Source: Vibrio tubiashii ATCC 19109
GTDB lineage: Bacteria > Pseudomonadota > Gammaproteobacteria > Enterobacterales > Vibrionaceae
Reading direction: 5' to 3'
Assembly: GCF_000772105.1 (NCBI RefSeq)
Contig: NZ_CP009354.1
Location: forward strand, 930,001 to 994,000
Length of the DNA stretch: 64,000 nucleotides
Numbering within the stretch: position 1 is the stretch's first letter; every line of letters begins with the position of its first letter. Position numbers and translations under genes: made by a program. The notes beneath the pieces were generated by a model. It did no database searches. It was given only the letters and a program-made list of their open reading frames with translations, and had not been told where the DNA came from. Shown in pieces: positions 62,708 to 64,000 of the stretch.

Positions 62708-63096
62708 ACGCGCTTCCTTCAATTCTTGGGAATTGGTTAGCTATGCATTCGTTACTATTCGGGTGATTCTTCAAGTGGAACCATGAATAATATCCACCAA
62801 GTGGAGTGAATGCATATCTCGATCTAGTTCATAAATTTGGCGCACATAATAGCAACTTTATTGCTTCTCTTATAGGGAGTGAACTGGGAAATTTACTACT
62901 TTTCCTGATGATCTTGTTACTATTAGGAAAAAAATAACGTTTTGACTAAATCAATCAAGAGGAATGGCTGTTGAAAGCATAAAGAACTGGGTTACGAGTC
63001 AAACGTGAATGGTTTGATTTTATGCATAAAATTCATGGTTTAAGCGAGTTTCTGCATATTAATTGCGCATGTTTTAACTCGTTGGAGCACATGAAC
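62708..63096. other. Upstream region of argS
   Basis: About 390 bp without a credible gene. It contains an 8-bp perfect inverted repeat, ATGCATTC (62743-62750) with GAATGCAT (62808-62815), enclosing two CAAGTGGA-like direct copies, just upstream of argS. The rest is AT-rich with no recognised element. Confidence 0.4.
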
Positions 63097-63125
63097 GAAA
63101 AAGACGGCTACAAAAGAACCGTCTT
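63097..63125 (-). terminator. Terminator after the outer-membrane protein gene (minus strand)
   Basis: AAGACGG (63101-63107) pairs with CCGTCTT (63119-63125). The minus strand reads into a T run, 28 bp beyond the stop of the gene at 63153. Confidence 0.85.
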
Positions 63126-63152
63126 GAGATTATCTTAAGCCGAGCTAAGCGA

Positions 63153-63791
63153 TTAGAACTTGAGTTCTGCACCCATGAAGTAACCATCCATACGGATGTT
63201 GGTTTCCTTAGTTGTCTTATGCTTAAACTCGTTATCCATAACGCGGTAACCCGCCTTTAAGCCAAGATCAAGTGGACCCATTTCGATGGTCCATTTTGCG
63301 CCAGCTTCACCATCAAAAGTTTTGGTGCCGTCAAAACGACCCGCAGAAACCGTTGAGTACAAGGTAACTGGTGTTGCTGGGATGGTAAATTCTACATCAC
63401 CGTACGCAGCCGGTTGCCACTCATTATCTTTTACGCCAGAAAAATGTTGCATGTTTAGACCGAAGTCAACGCCGATCATATTAGTGTCGATCAAACGGTA
63501 GTAAGCAATGTAGTCAACTTGGCGATACGACATATCAAACTTGTCAGATTTTACGTTTGTTGAGCGGATTTTTGCGTTAGGGATTAATGGAACAAAGTGT
63601 TCAAAACCGACGTAGTATGAATACTGAGATTGGCGTTCACCCGCTTTAATGTCATCTACTTTTGCTTCCGCTGACCAGTAATCGAAGCCACCTTTAATTT
63701 CAAAGGTATCTCCAGGTGCCGATAGGGCTGCAAATGGAGTAAGAGCAGAAAGGGTAAGGCCTGCGCCCAAAAGAGTTTTCTTAAAAGACAT
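63153..63791 (-). CDS. TIGR04219-type outer-membrane beta-barrel protein
   Basis: I chose the start MSFKKTLLGAGLTL at 63791, giving 212 residues with a signal peptide cleaved near residue 25 (FAALSA before PGDTFEIKGG). The mature part alternates hydrophobic and polar residues in about eight strands (QYSYYVGFEHFVPLIP, VDYIAYYRLIDTNMIGVDFG, GAKWTIEMGPLDLGLKAGYR) and ends GYFMGAELKF with a C-terminal Phe, all typical of a small outer-membrane barrel. The family's function is unknown. A lone gene with its own terminator. Confidence 0.85.
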   Translation of the reverse strand: MSFKKTLLGAGLTLSALTPFAALSAPGDTFEIKGGFDYWSAEAKVDDIKAGERQSQYSYYVGFEHFVPLIPNAKIRSTNVKSDKFDMSYRQVDYIAYYRLIDTNMIGVDFGLNMQHFSGVKDNEWQPAAYGDVEFTIPATPVTLYSTVSAGRFDGTKTFDGEAGAKWTIEMGPLDLGLKAGYRVMDNEFKHKTTKETNIRMDGYFMGAELKF

Positions 63792-64000
63792 GATTGCAAT
63801 CTCGTAGCAAAAGTTGATGAATAAAAACGGTCCGCAATATAGCAGCATTAGAGATTGGTAAAGTCCGGATAATGTCATTGTTTTACGTTGAACCATATGG
63901 TTCGGCTATTAACCATTATCTTCGAAATATGAGTGGTTTAGTGGTGACACACTTTTATGGATGCGGTCACTACTGGTACTGCGCAACATTGAACGGTAAC

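Overview
The window is a chromosomal segment of a Vibrio species (Gammaproteobacteria, Vibrionaceae). The evidence is the polar-flagellum cluster in the order fliD-flaI-fliS-flrABC-fliEFGHIJ-fliKLMNOPQR-flhB, a HubP/FimV polar landmark protein next to truA-accD-folC-dedD-cvpA-purF, and Vibrio-type feoABC and znuABC loci. I did not assign a species. I found no rRNA, tRNA, CRISPR array, phage or transposase gene; nearly everything is chromosomal core.

Layout. (1) 1-19611: polar flagellar genes. The flrA-flrB-flrC regulatory cascade is followed by two structural operons (fliE-J and fliK-flhB), each headed by a recognisable sigma-54 -24/-12 promoter; flrBC has one too. A 264-bp multi-hairpin element splits fliR from flhB. 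(2) 19612-35651: smrB/prmB/aroC and epmC/yfcL/mnmC/fabB, a housekeeping neighbourhood also found in enterics, interrupted by a periplasmic nucleotidase, a DUF885 lipoprotein, a TRIC-family membrane protein, and a secreted LruC-domain protein with a Gly-rich lipoprotein partner. (3) 35907-49891: pdxB-asd, then the 1883-residue HubP/FimV protein with three nested tandem-repeat tracts, then truA, accD, folC, dedD and the cvpA-purF operon behind a good PurR operator. (4) 50387-60329: metal uptake. znuCB and znuA diverge across a Zur box. A large membrane regulator (beta-propeller, TM segment, kinase-like domain without an obvious phospho-acceptor histidine, AraC DNA-binding domain) follows a near-perfect Fur box, then feoABC with its own weaker Fur-like box. 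(5) 60397-63791, minus strand: a HIT-family protein, argS and a small outer-membrane beta-barrel protein.

How the parts work together. The flagellar genes encode the MS ring, C ring, type III export apparatus, hook-length control and filament-cap/chaperone functions. HubP is the polar organiser that in Vibrio helps place flagellar and chromosome-origin machinery at the pole, so the window carries much of a polar-motility programme. ZnuABC and FeoABC import zinc and ferrous iron under their usual metal repressors. The propeller/AraC regulator between them looks iron-controlled and is the most interesting uncharacterised gene here.

The other notable layer is repetitive DNA. Three intergenic 8-bp tandem arrays share the degenerate unit AGYTMTCY, and all three lie just 3' of the stop codon of a minus-strand gene (smrB, znuB, argS). 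Two of them sit inside larger composite elements with conserved end modules. A second, MITE-like family occurs as two copies flanking the propeller/AraC regulator plus a terminal fragment before pdxB. There is also a 13-copy 9-bp array upstream of feoA.
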